DNA from: JADFXI01 sp050011415
GTDB lineage: Bacteria > Nitrospirota > Thermodesulfovibrionia > Thermodesulfovibrionales > Dissulfurispiraceae
Length of the DNA stretch: 11,256 nt
Reading direction: 5' to 3'
NCBI GenBank assembly: GCA_050011415.1
Contig: JBEKJD010000082.1
Span: 1 to 11,256 of the forward strand
Program-made: the position numbers and the translations under genes
The notes under the pieces: generated by a model
What the model was told of the DNA's origin: nothing
The model's input: the letters and a program-made list of their open reading frames with translations, nothing else
Databases searched by the model: none
Shown here: in pieces, positions 10,967 through 11,256 of the stretch
Layout of the letters: every line of letters begins with the position of its first letter
Position numbering within the stretch: position 1 is the first letter of the stretch

Positions 10967-11256
10967 GTGTCTTTAATATTTCTTGGCACTCCTGATTTTG
11001 CTGTCCCGTCGCTGCGGGCCTTGATAAGCGAAAAAGAAGATATCGCACTTGTGGTAACACAACCGGACAAATTGAAAGGGAGGGGGCATGTCCTCTCGTC
11101 ACCGCCGGTAAAAGAGACGGCGCTTGCTTATGGCATTAAAGTTATACAGCCTCAAAAAATACGGGATGAAGAATTTTATCATACCGTAAAAGAGATTGCC
11201 CCGGAGTTTGTTATTGTGGTTGCATACGGAAAAATACTATCCGAAGATGTGCTTAA
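10967..11256 (+). CDS. fmt: Methionyl-tRNA formyltransferase, N-terminal part (3' end outside window)
   Basis: Fmt transfers a formyl group from 10-formyl-tetrahydrofolate to initiator methionyl-tRNA. About 96 codons are present and the frame is open to the end of the window. The start MSLIFLGTPDFAVPSL is typical, followed by VVTQPDKLKGRGHVLSSPPVK, the family segment near the folate site and tRNA-contacting loop, and VIVVAYGKIL. The catalytic Asn-x-His region lies beyond the window. The start is GTG at 10967, the only suitable in-frame start before the conserved FLGTPDFAVP; a weak AGGT lies upstream. It is four bases from the def stop and clearly co-transcribed. Confidence 0.95.
   Translation, partial: MSLIFLGTPDFAVPSLRALISEKEDIALVVTQPDKLKGRGHVLSSPPVKETALAYGIKVIQPQKIRDEEFYHTVKEIAPEFVIVVAYGKILSEDVL

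Overview
The window looks like ordinary chromosome from a free-living, Gram-negative-type bacterium with mid-range GC. The mix of an Era / DUF151 nuclease / RecO cluster, glycogen synthesis, a bacterial hemerythrin and a MurU-AmgK-type protein suggests a Nitrospirota (Thermodesulfovibrionia-like) or deltaproteobacterial-grade organism. That placement is inference from gene content only; no rRNA, tRNA or CRISPR array was seen.

Layout. (1) Positions 3-2603 form a + strand run: the 3' part of an aspartate aminotransferase, era, a DUF151/BFN nuclease gene and recO. Spacing is tight except for a 72 bp gap before recO, which is filled by an inverted array of 7-bp repeats. (2) glgC (2641-3858, - strand) converges on recO and diverges from the next operon across a roughly 260 bp regulatory region with a good glgC promoter and two CRP/FNR-sized palindromes. 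(3) Positions 4117-8553 form a + strand operon: a NamZ-like exo-beta-N-acetylmuramidase (DUF1343), a 620-residue fusion of a MurU-like sugar-1-phosphate nucleotidyltransferase, a short left-handed beta-helix and an AmgK-like sugar kinase, then a MazG-like pyrophosphohydrolase and a zinc-free MDR oxidoreductase. (4) Positions 8554-10281 are visibly more AT-rich. They hold a palindromic repeat, a structured non-coding stretch, a GGCT-fold protein that appears to lack its catalytic Glu, a complete bacteriohemerythrin and a degenerate response-regulator receiver domain. (5) def and the start of fmt follow, the classical formyl-methionine pair, with fmt running off the window.

How the parts work together. 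The most interesting unit is the 4117-7147 gene pair. NamZ-type enzymes release MurNAc from peptidoglycan fragments, AmgK phosphorylates MurNAc at the anomeric carbon, and MurU turns MurNAc-1-P into UDP-MurNAc. Two adjacent, translationally overlapping genes would therefore encode a compact MurNAc salvage route that bypasses de novo UDP-MurNAc synthesis, with two of the three activities in one chain. This is a prediction from motifs and synteny. The hemerythrin / pseudo-receiver pair is a second candidate module, possibly for O2 or redox sensing, with no obvious output domain.
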